A DNA stretch of 6,108 nucleotides from Lewinellaceae bacterium (GCA_016712415.1 JADJRC010000040.1:1-6108), one strand, 5' to 3'. Shown: positions 1-4,532, counted from the first letter of the stretch. Made by a program: numbers and translations. Notes: generated by a model not told the origin, from the sequence alone.

Positions 1-305
1 TGGAATGGATTAGCACTAAAGAAAGACTACCGCAAGAGGGGAAGTATGTTTTGGGTAGACACAATCGAGGAACGTGGGTAGACAATACCGACCAAGAAAA
101 TGTAAATTGCGTTGTCGTTAAAATGATGCGCGGAATTTCTCTTAAAGAAAGAGACGCCTTGCCGGATGGGCACCCCAGGAAAATGTTGTATACGCGCGAT
201 GACGAACACGGTAATAACCTTGTGCCGTATAGTTTCCACCAATTTAGCCTTGACCATTTCTTCGGGCAGTCCATTACCCATTGGATGCCTATCCCCATGC
301 CTTGA
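1..305 (+). CDS. DUF551 domain protein, 5' end cut off by window edge
   Basis: The frame is open from base 3 to the TGA at 303-305, giving 100 visible residues. It begins EWISTKERLPQEGKYVL and ends SITHWMPIPMP. These are the two hallmarks of the DUF551 family: a Trp-Ile-Ser and ERLP start, and a closing THW-x-P-x-P motif. Such proteins usually begin only a few residues before the W-I-S motif, so probably only the start codon and a few residues are missing. A TTG at 51 is in frame but would cut off the conserved N-terminal motif, so I reject it as the start. The biochemical role of DUF551 is unknown; members are small cytoplasmic proteins frequent in phages and mobile elements of gut bacteria. 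The next gene starts 11 nt downstream, so the two are probably co-transcribed. The family assignment is fairly safe; no function can be given. Confidence 0.85.
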   Translation, partial: EWISTKERLPQEGKYVLGRHNRGTWVDNTDQENVNCVVVKMMRGISLKERDALPDGHPRKMLYTRDDEHGNNLVPYSFHQFSLDHFFGQSITHWMPIPMP

Positions 306-316
306 GCGGTAAAAGC

Positions 317-1201
317 ATGAAACCCATATCCGACATCCTGCAAATAGCCCTTTCCCTGCCGTCCGCATTGGGCTACCTTGCCGCCGTTGGCGTGGTGCTG
401 CTGCTTTGGCAAATACTCAAAGCCGTCGGCGACGCCTTTAATTTTGGCTTTAAGGCGCTTTCTTTTATAAAGGCGCGTCTTATCCGCCTTTCCGCCGTTC
501 GCGTCTCTGTGGCGCTACTGCTGGCCTGTCCGGTGTATTTCCTGCGTAATTCCGTCTCCGACGGATTGCAGCGCATGGAAGACTACTACAACCCGGCGTA
601 CATAAACCGCGACACGTCGCGGGCGCTTGCCATTTACGAGGCGGAACTTGCCAGGCATTGCGACCCCTACGAGTTGGAGGTCGTGAAACGCCGGACGCGG
701 GAAATCGCCGCCCGTGTGGGCTGTACGCCGTTGGCCATATACGAAGTCGCTTATTCGGAGTGCGGGCTTGACCCGTTCCGGGTTCGGGCAGATGGTATCG
801 CGGCCGGGTGGATACAGTTTACGCGGGCGGGCCTTGCCGGTATCGGGACATTGGAGCAGGTAAAGCAGGCTTGCCGAAAGCGGGACATCGTCCGGATAAT
901 GGACTGGACGGAGGCGTACATGGTCGGCCGGGCAAAAGGCGTCCCGTTGGTCGATGCTACCGGAGTCTATACCTGCGTGTTTGCGCCCGGATTTGTCGGG
1001 CATCCGGATAGTAAGGTTTTGTACGGTGGCGTGCAAAACGCGGCGTACTATCTTAACAGCGTCTTCGACGGGTATTATGTGGAACCGTCCGGCCGCATTG
1101 TGCGGCGGCGTTCGGCGATGGACGGGCGAATAACTATTGGGGAATTACGCCTGCACCTGGAGGCGAAAAAGGCACGGCTGATCGCGTCTTATCAGAAATG
1201 A
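317..1201 (+). CDS. Membrane-anchored lytic transglycosylase-like protein
   Basis: This 294-residue protein probably cuts peptidoglycan glycan strands, serving host lysis, cell-wall entry or wall remodelling. Residues 138-202 resemble a soluble-lytic-transglycosylase (lysozyme-like) core. YSECGLDP supplies the expected catalytic Glu at about 148. AAGWIQFT (162-169) matches the family's aGliQft motif. DWTEAYM (196-202) resembles the helix that follows the core. A C-terminal part (215-294), rich in Tyr and Gly, follows; I think it recurs in related proteins from Bacteroidota elements. Two hydrophobic segments (about 17-35 and 61-77) flank a basic loop (KARLIRLSAVR). By the positive-inside rule this puts the loop in the cytoplasm and the enzyme domain in the periplasm. 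I chose ATG 317 because the in-frame TTG at 281 overlaps the DUF551 gene and lies in its conserved end. It is the last gene before the terminator. Enzyme class is likely; substrate and biological role are inferred. Confidence 0.8.
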   Translation: MKPISDILQIALSLPSALGYLAAVGVVLLLWQILKAVGDAFNFGFKALSFIKARLIRLSAVRVSVALLLACPVYFLRNSVSDGLQRMEDYYNPAYINRDTSRALAIYEAELARHCDPYELEVVKRRTREIAARVGCTPLAIYEVAYSECGLDPFRVRADGIAAGWIQFTRAGLAGIGTLEQVKQACRKRDIVRIMDWTEAYMVGRAKGVPLVDATGVYTCVFAPGFVGHPDSKVLYGGVQNAAYYLNSVFDGYYVEPSGRIVRRRSAMDGRITIGELRLHLEAKKARLIASYQK

Positions 1202-1210
1202 ATTATATTT

Positions 1211-1227
1211 GCCCCGCCTTACGGGGC
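1211..1227. repeat. Small GC hairpin just after the transglycosylase gene
   Basis: GCCCCG (1211-1216) pairs with CGGGGC (1222-1227) around a 5-nt loop, 9 nt after the stop codon. It is not followed by a T run on the plus strand, but on the minus strand it is followed by AAATATAATT. It probably works with the stronger hairpin at 1247-1278 as a tandem transcription stop or as 3'-end protection. Confidence 0.6.
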
Positions 1228-1246
1228 TATCTGCTGTTAAATAAAT

Positions 1247-1290
1247 CCGCCCCGGTGCTTTATGTAGCGCCGGGGCGGTGTCGTTTGTTT
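1247..1290. terminator. Strong hairpin terminator, probably bidirectional
   Basis: A 13-bp stem (1247-1259 with 1266-1278, one G-T wobble) closes a 6-nt loop and is almost entirely G+C. On the plus strand a T-rich stretch with TTTGTTT follows (1284-1290). On the minus strand the sequence after the stem reads ATTTATTT. It lies between two convergent genes, the plus-strand transglycosylase ending at 1201 and the minus-strand ORF ending at 1350. The natural reading is one terminator serving both directions. The T tracts are imperfect, so efficiency is uncertain. Confidence 0.8.
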
Positions 1291-1349
1291 GGCCTAACTG
1301 TCGCCTTGCGGCCATACCCGCTATGCGCGGAATGGCGAAAGGCTTGGAG

Positions 1350-1613
1350 TTATGCGAGAAAATAAATTAAATAGCCGCCCGGACTTTCCTCTATTTCTAT
1401 ATTACAATTTCTTGCTAACATAATCGCCTTATTTGTTTTCAACAAGCAACAAATTCGCGCGTCCATGCTTTCAACAAATTGGAAGTCCTTAAAAAATCCT
1501 TTTTTAAGGCTGATAGTTGTGGCCTTTTTTTCAAACTGCTGTGCTGTCATACAAGGCGACGGTATTTCCGATGGGACACATTCGCCTGCAATCCTTTTTA
1601 CGTTGTCTTCCAT
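1350..1613 (-). CDS. Hypothetical 87-residue protein in an AT-rich patch
   Basis: I do not recognise this gene. It begins MEDNVKRIAGEC and ends GGYLIYFLA. It has five Cys (residues 12, 21, 55, 56 and 70) that do not form an obvious metal-binding pattern, no clear membrane span and no signal peptide. The region differs in composition from its neighbours: I count 91 G+C in bases 1381-1620 (38%), against 32 of 60 in 1741-1800 and 38 of 60 in 4981-5040. It is separated from the preceding minus-strand gene by a hairpin (1652-1695) and from the convergent plus-strand gene by the terminator at 1247-1278, so it may form its own transcription unit. No good promoter is visible; TAAATTTT just upstream is one base from the Bacteroides -7 box but has no matching -33 element. 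It may be a recently acquired accessory gene. Confidence 0.6.
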   Translation of the reverse strand: MEDNVKRIAGECVPSEIPSPCMTAQQFEKKATTISLKKGFFKDFQFVESMDARICCLLKTNKAIMLARNCNIEIEESPGGYLIYFLA

Positions 1614-1651
1614 TTTTAGAAAATTTAATGTGATATAATCCGCATAACCCC

Positions 1652-1695
1652 GCTTTCCCGCCTATGCTTCTTACACAGGCGCACAGCGGGAAAGC
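1652..1695 (-). terminator. Perfect 10-bp inverted repeat after the minus-strand operon
   Basis: GCTTTCCCGC (1652-1661) is exactly complementary to GCGGGAAAGC (1686-1695). A further imperfect pairing lies inside (1660-1666 with 1674-1680). Read on the minus strand, it starts 5 nt after the stop codon of the 118-residue protein. There is no T run beyond the stem, so it is either a weak terminator, a 3'-end stabilising structure or a protein-binding site. Position favours a transcript end. Confidence 0.5.
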
Positions 1696-1700
1696 CGCAG

Positions 1701-2057
1701 TTACACCAACTTCCCTTTAAAATGCCCGATCACCGCCTCCATTTTGGCGGCGTAAAACGCCTTGAAATCTGCGTACCCTTCCGGGTCTTGCTGCCAAAGC
1801 AGGTATAACACGGCCCGCAGGCGGCGGGATGGCGTTTTCTTCGTGTCGTCGATAAACTCCGAATCCAAGGCGTCCAACGCCTCCGCTTCCTGCGCGTTAA
1901 ACGCGGTTTCTTTCAAGGCCAGATATACCGCCTTGTTTTGCATCCCGAACAACTGCCCGGCCGTGTCGGGCGATAGTTCGCCGGTGTCGAATGTGACCGA
2001 CAAAGACAAGTCCTTGCGGGACGAAAGGCGTGCTACGGTTGCGGGTATGGTTATCAT
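1701..2057 (-). CDS. Conserved hypothetical protein of Bacteroidota mobile elements, 118 residues
   Basis: The protein begins MITIPATVARLSSRKDLSLSV and ends GHFKGKLV. The N-terminal half looks like beta strands (MITIPATV, LSLSVTFDTGEL). The C-terminal half is helical, with TPSRRLRAVLYLLWQQ (75-90), GYADFKAFY (94-102) and a terminal KMEAVIGHFKGKL. I recall proteins of this build and size next to DNA-replication or recombination genes in Bacteroides-type phages, but I cannot name a function. An in-frame ATG at 2078 would add seven residues. I reject it because it overlaps the arm of the hairpin at 2070-2097, and ITIP directly after Met looks like a natural start. It lies 50 nt downstream of the SSB-like gene and is the likely last gene of that operon. 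A role in DNA processing is inferred from position only. Confidence 0.75.
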   Translation of the reverse strand: MITIPATVARLSSRKDLSLSVTFDTGELSPDTAGQLFGMQNKAVYLALKETAFNAQEAEALDALDSEFIDDTKKTPSRRLRAVLYLLWQQDPEGYADFKAFYAAKMEAVIGHFKGKLV

Positions 2058-2069
2058 GTTAAAAGGATT

Positions 2070-2097
2070 GCCCGGCACCGCGTTTGCAGCGCCGGGC
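2070..2097 (-). terminator. Hairpin between the SSB-like gene and the next gene
   Basis: GCCCGGC (2070-2076) pairs with GCCGGGC (2091-2097). On the minus strand the stem is followed by AATCCTTTTAAC and then directly by the ATG at 2057. It may be a partial terminator or an mRNA processing/stability element that lowers expression of the downstream gene relative to the SSB-like gene. The T run is only four bases, so full termination is unlikely. Confidence 0.5.
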
Positions 2098-2107
2098 GGG
2101 TGATAGA

Positions 2108-2998
2108 TCAGAATGGCAGGTCGTCGAGCGACGGAAGTTCGGGTCGTCCGCCGGAACGGGCGCGTCTTTCGCGTTCGGAGCCCGGCCGGTTGCGGTTGCG
2201 TTGGGGCGTGGAGGGGCCGGAAGGTGCCGGGGTGTTCTGCGCTTGCAGTATGCGCTCCACGTTTGCCGTAACGTATTCCTTTACCCCGTCCGCGTATTGA
2301 TTCAATTCGTCGATTAGTGCCGGGTTTTTGGATAGAGAAACAACGCCAGCCTTTAGTTCGGGCATGAAATACATTTCCCCTTTGCCGTTCCAGGCGTCGC
2401 CCTCTTTGGTGCGCTTTTCAAACTTGCCCTCAAAGCGAAGCCCCCAAAATTCGGTCGAAAGGTCGCACAGCGAAAACAGGCTAATTTTATTCGCGGGTGT
2501 ATTGCAGGCTGTGCCAATGGCACGCTGAATCTGCATACCAAGGCCGACGGTCAGATTAAGCGCAATCAGTTGCTTGCTGTCCATATCGTAACAGATAAGC
2601 ACCTGAGTAAACCGGACGCCTTGCGGCATCTTCGGTTTCAGTTCTGAGTAAAACCCCGTTTCGATGGGGCGTTCAATTCCTTGCATCCATACGGACATCG
2701 GCTGCGTGCGGGTGTCGTACACAAGGGTGCTGTAATAGTTGTTGTAGCGGTCGCCGTCTTTCGTAACGCCGGAAATTCCGGACAGGCAAGCCACAACGAA
2801 GAACGTAAAACTTTCCTTGCGGGAAGTCTGCCCGGCCTCCTTGTCGTAATAGGAAAACCCGGCGGACACCTGTTCGGGAAGTGCGGCACTTGCGAAGCCC
2901 TCCGGGGTTTTTCCCGACTTGTATTCAAGACGGAAATTCCAGGGGCGATTGTTGCCGGACGAGACCGGCGCGTGTGTTGGTTGCTCAAAATCTTGCAT
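2108..2998 (-). CDS. Probable single-stranded-DNA-binding protein with SSB-type acidic tail
   Basis: The 296-residue protein has three parts. Residues 15-250 form a mixed, aromatic-rich domain with many predicted strands, for example ESFTFFVVACLSGISG (62-77) and GVRFTQVLICYDM (127-139). Residues 255-287 form a flexible linker rich in Pro, Gly, Asn and Arg. The C-terminus is LPSLDDLPF. A folded domain, a low-complexity linker and an acidic tip ending in Pro-Phe are the plan of bacterial SSB, whose last residues (DDDIPF in E. coli) recruit replication and repair proteins. The domain is larger than the roughly 110-residue OB fold of SSB and I see no direct match to it, so this would be a different or strongly diverged family. 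The ATG at 2998 lies 24 nt after the preceding gene. The role in coating ssDNA during replication or recombination is inferred from architecture; the tail itself is seen directly. Confidence 0.7.
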   Translation of the reverse strand: MQDFEQPTHAPVSSGNNRPWNFRLEYKSGKTPEGFASAALPEQVSAGFSYYDKEAGQTSRKESFTFFVVACLSGISGVTKDGDRYNNYYSTLVYDTRTQPMSVWMQGIERPIETGFYSELKPKMPQGVRFTQVLICYDMDSKQLIALNLTVGLGMQIQRAIGTACNTPANKISLFSLCDLSTEFWGLRFEGKFEKRTKEGDAWNGKGEMYFMPELKAGVVSLSKNPALIDELNQYADGVKEYVTANVERILQAQNTPAPSGPSTPQRNRNRPGSERERRARSGGRPELPSLDDLPF

Positions 2999-3022
2999 TA
3001 TATGGAATTTGTTTATAAGTTA

Positions 3023-3289
3023 CTATTTACCCTGCCTCGGCACCCGTCCCGGCTTTTCTTCTTTGCCTGTCCAGGGTGTGGGCATAGTTGTCTTTTGCTG
3101 AAAGAAAGGTTTAGGCGGGAAGGGCTGTCCGTACCGCTTCGCCTTTTCGCGCTGCTCGACATACCAGCCCAGGGCGCGGACAGCAGACCACCACGCGAAG
3201 CGGTGGCGGTATTTGTGCCAGAATGAATCCTTCGCGAAGTCCATGCCTGCGGGAATCTCCGGTAGCGGGTGTGGTAGTGGGGCTTTCAT
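3023..3289 (-). CDS. Hypothetical 88-residue protein, coupled to upstream gene
   Basis: I do not recognise this protein. It is basic and proline-rich, with an aromatic cluster in the middle (FWHKYRHRFAWWSAVRALGWY, split here as FWHKYRHRFAWW and ALGWYVEQ, about residues 23-45). The C-terminal half (KRYGQPFPPKPFF, then GKEEKPGRVPRQGK) is probably disordered. Its ATG overlaps the TGA of the gene before it in the arrangement ATGA (3289-3286), which indicates translational coupling. The SSB-like gene starts 24 nt after its stop. Being small, basic and next to an SSB-like protein, it could bind nucleic acid or a replication protein, but nothing in the sequence proves this. The protein shows no membrane segment or signal peptide. 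Confidence 0.7.
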   Translation of the reverse strand: MKAPLPHPLPEIPAGMDFAKDSFWHKYRHRFAWWSAVRALGWYVEQREKAKRYGQPFPPKPFFQQKTTMPTPWTGKEEKPGRVPRQGK

Positions 3290-3579
3290 AACACGTCTAC
3301 GGTTTCAGCGTTAAGCAGGTCGTAAGCGTGCGAGATGGCAGCCGCCTTGATTTCTTCCCGCATTTCGGCGGGTAGGTCTTGCGGCTTCAGTGTGGCGGCT
3401 CCGAACGCCACCTTTTCCAGATGGCATCCGTCTTTGCCCTTCATGCCGTCTTCCGGATCGGCAAAAAATACCGTCGCCTCGACGGTTAACGGGAAGTCGC
3501 AGTTTACGCAGGCGAGATAGAGGGTAAAAGATACCTTTAGTTCCTCTCCTTTAGTGTTTACGCTGTAATGTACGCCCAT
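3286..3579 (-). CDS. Hypothetical 97-residue protein, first gene of the minus-strand operon
   Basis: The protein starts MGVHYSVNTKGEELKVSFTLYL and ends with a helix-like stretch (PAEMREEIKAAAISHAYDLL) plus NAETVDVL. The N-terminal part looks like a beta meander (ELKVSFTLYLACVNCDFPLTVEATVFF) with two Cys three residues apart (CVNC), too few for a zinc site by themselves. I do not recognise the family. Its start lies 23 nt after the end of a Bacteroides-type -7 box (TACCTTTG, 3610-3603), so the transcript would have a leader of roughly 15-20 nt. AAAAGGAC just before the ATG resembles a ribosome site but is too close to be a standard one. It leads the operon that also holds the coupled 88-residue protein and the SSB-like protein. 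Its expression is probably controlled by the palindrome overlapping its promoter. Confidence 0.75.
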   Translation of the reverse strand: MGVHYSVNTKGEELKVSFTLYLACVNCDFPLTVEATVFFADPEDGMKGKDGCHLEKVAFGAATLKPQDLPAEMREEIKAAAISHAYDLLNAETVDVL

Positions 3580-3602
3580 GTCCTTTTGTTTTTAGTACAG
3601 GG

Positions 3603-3633
3603 CAAAGGTACACCGTGTGTACATTATATACAA
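3603..3633 (-). promoter_or_regulatory. Bacteroides-type promoter for the minus-strand operon
   Basis: On the minus strand, TTG (3633-3631) is followed by exactly 20 nt and then TACCTTTG (3610-3603). This matches the -33 and TAnnTTTG -7 elements used by the primary sigma factor of Bacteroidota. The predicted transcription start, about 7 nt further on, leaves a short leader before the ATG at 3579. The spacer contains most of a 15-bp palindrome, whose last three bases are the first three bases of the -7 box, so a bound protein would block the promoter. Confidence 0.75.
3608..3622. promoter_or_regulatory. Operator-like palindrome, copy 1
   Basis: GTACAC-CGT-GTGTAC on the plus strand is a perfect 6-3-6 palindrome. 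It overlaps the -7 box of the minus-strand promoter. The same palindrome with a different centre (GCG) occurs at 3930-3944 in the other promoter, in the same register. A probable ligand is the ribbon-helix-helix protein at 3982-4167. Confidence 0.75.
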
Positions 3634-3645
3634 TAGTGTGTACAT
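3615..3645. repeat. Direct repeat of GTGTGTACAT at 21-bp spacing
   Basis: GTGTGTACAT occurs at 3615-3624 and again at 3636-3645. The first copy includes the right arm of operator copy 1; the second is an extra half-site upstream of the -33 element. The 21-bp spacing is two helical turns, so both sites face the same side of the DNA. This suits cooperative binding of a small repressor. Confidence 0.6.
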
Positions 3646-3670
3646 ATTTTTTTGTCTAAAATGCGACATT

Positions 3671-3826
3671 TCAGGTTTGGGCGATTTTCCATCGGCATTT
3701 AAGGTTTTCTGCTATTTTATGGATTTCGCCCGCCGCCTTCGCTGTCTCGGATTTTATGGCGGGGGTGTTCTCTGCTTCATGCAGGTCGCCCAACGAACGG
3801 GCGGCACATTCCAGGCTAAATAACAC
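3671..3826 (-). CDS. Short ORF without ATG start, hypothetical
   Basis: The frame is open on the minus strand from 3883 to the TGA at 3673-3671. Its translation looks like a real soluble helical protein: SLECAARSLGDLHEAEN, then TPAIKSETAKAAGEIHKIAE and NLKCRWKIAQT. The opposite strand over the same bases gives an implausible Cys- and Gly-rich sequence. The only in-frame start codon near the front is GTG at 3826 (51 residues). The open frame continues upstream with plausible residues (NDIFKNNSIQTARLRV), suggesting a true length of about 65-70. An ATG at 3870 is one base out of frame with it. Either a non-AUG start is used, or a small indel or point change has damaged the start. No promoter is evident. 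Function unknown. Confidence 0.45.
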   Translation of the reverse strand: MLFSLECAARSLGDLHEAENTPAIKSETAKAAGEIHKIAENLKCRWKIAQT

Positions 3827-3886
3827 CCGCAGCCGTGCGGTTTGTATCGAATTGTTTTTGAAAATGTCATTTGTCCGACAGTTTTA

Positions 3887-3904
3887 TTTTTTTTTAAAAA
3901 AAAA
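3887..3904. other. T9A9 tract
   Basis: Nine T followed by nine A form a perfect 18-bp palindrome of pure AT. Such tracts have unusual bending and a narrow minor groove. This one lies 13 bp upstream of the -33 element of the plus-strand promoter at 3917-3949, where it could act as an UP-like element. It could also bind a nucleoid protein or help DNA melting. The role is inferred from composition alone. Confidence 0.5.
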
Positions 3905-3928
3905 GTATGCAACATGCTTGCAAGTATG
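3903..3928. repeat. Short repeats between the T9A9 tract and operator copy 2
   Basis: AAGTATG is present at 3903-3909 and 3922-3928. Between them lies an inverted repeat TGCAA-CATGC-TTGCA (3908-3922). The spacing of about two helical turns and the position over the -33 element suggest a second regulator-binding site, but the repeats are short. Confidence 0.4.
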
Positions 3929-3949
3929 GGTACACGCGGTGTACATTTG
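3917..3949 (+). promoter_or_regulatory. Bacteroides-type promoter for the ribbon-helix-helix gene
   Basis: CTTG (3917-3920), a 21-nt gap and TACATTTG (3942-3949) fit the TTG and TAnnTTTG promoter pattern, with a spacer one base longer than in the minus-strand promoter. The expected start near 3956 would give a leader of about 26 nt before ATG 3982. The palindrome at 3930-3944 overlaps the -7 box exactly as in the other promoter. Confidence 0.7.
3930..3944. promoter_or_regulatory. Operator-like palindrome, copy 2
   Basis: GTACAC-GCG-GTGTAC is a perfect 6-3-6 palindrome. Its final TAC is the first three bases of the -7 box TACATTTG. Read towards their genes, copies 1 and 2 together with the following five bases differ at only two of 20 positions. 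The position directly in front of a ribbon-helix-helix-like gene suggests autoregulation. Confidence 0.75.
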
Positions 3950-3981
3950 TCTGAAACAAAAATAAAACGTTTTTGACTACG

Positions 3982-4167
3982 ATGCAAAAAGGAAAACGCA
4001 GGACTAACCGCTACTCGACAGAGGAAATCCTTGCCATACAGGAGGCGGCTACCCGCATGGGCATTGTGGACGGTAACCCCGTCGCAAAGTTCACACGAAA
4101 AGCCACGATAGAGGCCGTAAGGCAGGCGGGTGTCAAGTGGCCTGAAAGGGCTGCGCAAGAAGCATGA
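3982..4167 (+). CDS. Small ribbon-helix-helix-like DNA-binding protein, likely repressor
   Basis: This 61-residue basic protein fits the ribbon-helix-helix plan. A short strand (RRTNRYS, 6-12) would enter the DNA major groove. Helix A (STEEILAIQEAATRMG, 12-27) and helix B (VAKFTRKATIEAVRQAG, 34-50) follow. The pattern tNRySteE-x5-eAA-x3-Gi and FtRkA-x-ieA resembles plasmid, MobC-like and antitoxin RHH proteins, with a slightly longer turn (IVDGNP) between helices. These proteins act as dimers on palindromes; Arc and MetJ are examples. I took ATG 3982 rather than the in-frame TTG at 3973. The gene lies just downstream of a promoter carrying a perfect palindrome, and the same palindrome controls the divergent operon. 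It is therefore probably an autorepressor and switch protein. The fold is inferred from pattern; DNA target and role are inferred from context. Confidence 0.65.
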   Translation: MQKGKRRTNRYSTEEILAIQEAATRMGIVDGNPVAKFTRKATIEAVRQAGVKWPERAAQEA

Positions 4168-4210
4168 CCAGCCCTCTTTTGAAACAGATTCATGAGATTA
4201 TTTGATTATA

Positions 4211-4238
4211 GCGGCGGCGTCGCAACGATTGCCGCCGC
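4211..4238 (+). terminator. GC hairpin after the ribbon-helix-helix gene
   Basis: GCGGCGGC (4211-4218) pairs with GCCGCCGC (4231-4238), and an inner TCG-CAA-CGA stem-loop extends it. It lies 43 nt after the stop codon. GAATTTGACAAT follows instead of a T run, so it is a very stable structure but only a doubtful intrinsic terminator. Confidence 0.45.
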
Positions 4239-4457
4239 GAATTTGACAATAACCGTGAGGCGCATATAGCCCGCAAAAGCGCGGGAAAAGATTTTCGGTT
4301 TTTTGGGATGAAAGCCGCCCGGCTGGAAAGATGCGGCGGCACTTTATAAGGTTTTCATTTGGCTTTGGGGTATTTCTGTGGCCCGCTGTAATGGCGGGTC
4401 ACATTGCCCCGAAAGCAAAAGATATAAGGTTTTTTAGGTGCATTTTTTCATGTGTAG

Positions 4458-4486
4458 CCGCTCTGTTTTCGGACAGGGCGGTTTTT
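4458..4486 (+). terminator. Intrinsic terminator just upstream of the winged-helix gene
   Basis: CCGCTCTGT (4458-4466) pairs with ACAGGGCGG (4473-4481), nine pairs including one G-T wobble, around the loop TTTCGG. Five T follow directly (4482-4486). This is the textbook layout. It ends 46 nt before ATG 4533 and no promoter is visible in between. It therefore either ends the previous transcript or a small RNA, or acts as an attenuator for the downstream genes. Confidence 0.75.
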
Positions 4487-4532
4487 CGACGCCAAAATCA
4501 GGAGTCAGTCCGAACACAACCTGCAAGCCTAC

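Larger units (their letters stand above)
4168..4532 (+). other. Non-coding, highly structured region
   Basis: No convincing gene is visible here; the frames that are open read like shadows. The stretch instead holds five hairpins in succession: 4211-4238, 4270-4285, 4314-4340, 4382-4398 and 4458-4481. Their arms are built from related words (GCGGCGGC, CCCGC/GCGGG, GCCGCC/GGCGGC, CCCGC/GCGGG, CCGCTCTGT). It also has an 11-bp direct repeat TATAAGGTTTT at 4345-4355 and 4423-4433. It could be a long regulated leader of the winged-helix gene, a small RNA ending at the 4458-4486 terminator, or a replication origin. The sequence does not decide between these. Confidence 0.5.

Noticed and set aside
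281..316. TTG 281 as start of the transglycosylase
   Set aside because: It would add residues encoded inside the conserved end of DUF551; ATG 317 gives a normal membrane-protein start.
515..1036. Minus-strand ORF of 173 residues
   Set aside because: Antisense shadow of the transglycosylase, whose catalytic motifs are clear.
2681..3226. Plus-strand ORF of 181 residues
   Set aside because: It is antisense to the SSB-like gene and the 88-residue gene, which have better composition, coupling and a promoter; the translation is Cys/Gly/Arg-rich shadow sequence.
3608..3645. CRISPR-like or iteron array in the GTGTGTACAT repeats
   Set aside because: Only two direct copies plus one arm; the fit to a promoter operator is better than to an array of iterons or CRISPR repeats.
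3754..4158. Long minus-strand ORF of 134 residues over the operator, T9A9 tract and the ribbon-helix-helix gene
   Set aside because: It crosses clear regulatory sequence, encodes poly-Lys/Phe from the A/T tract, and is antisense to a better protein frame.
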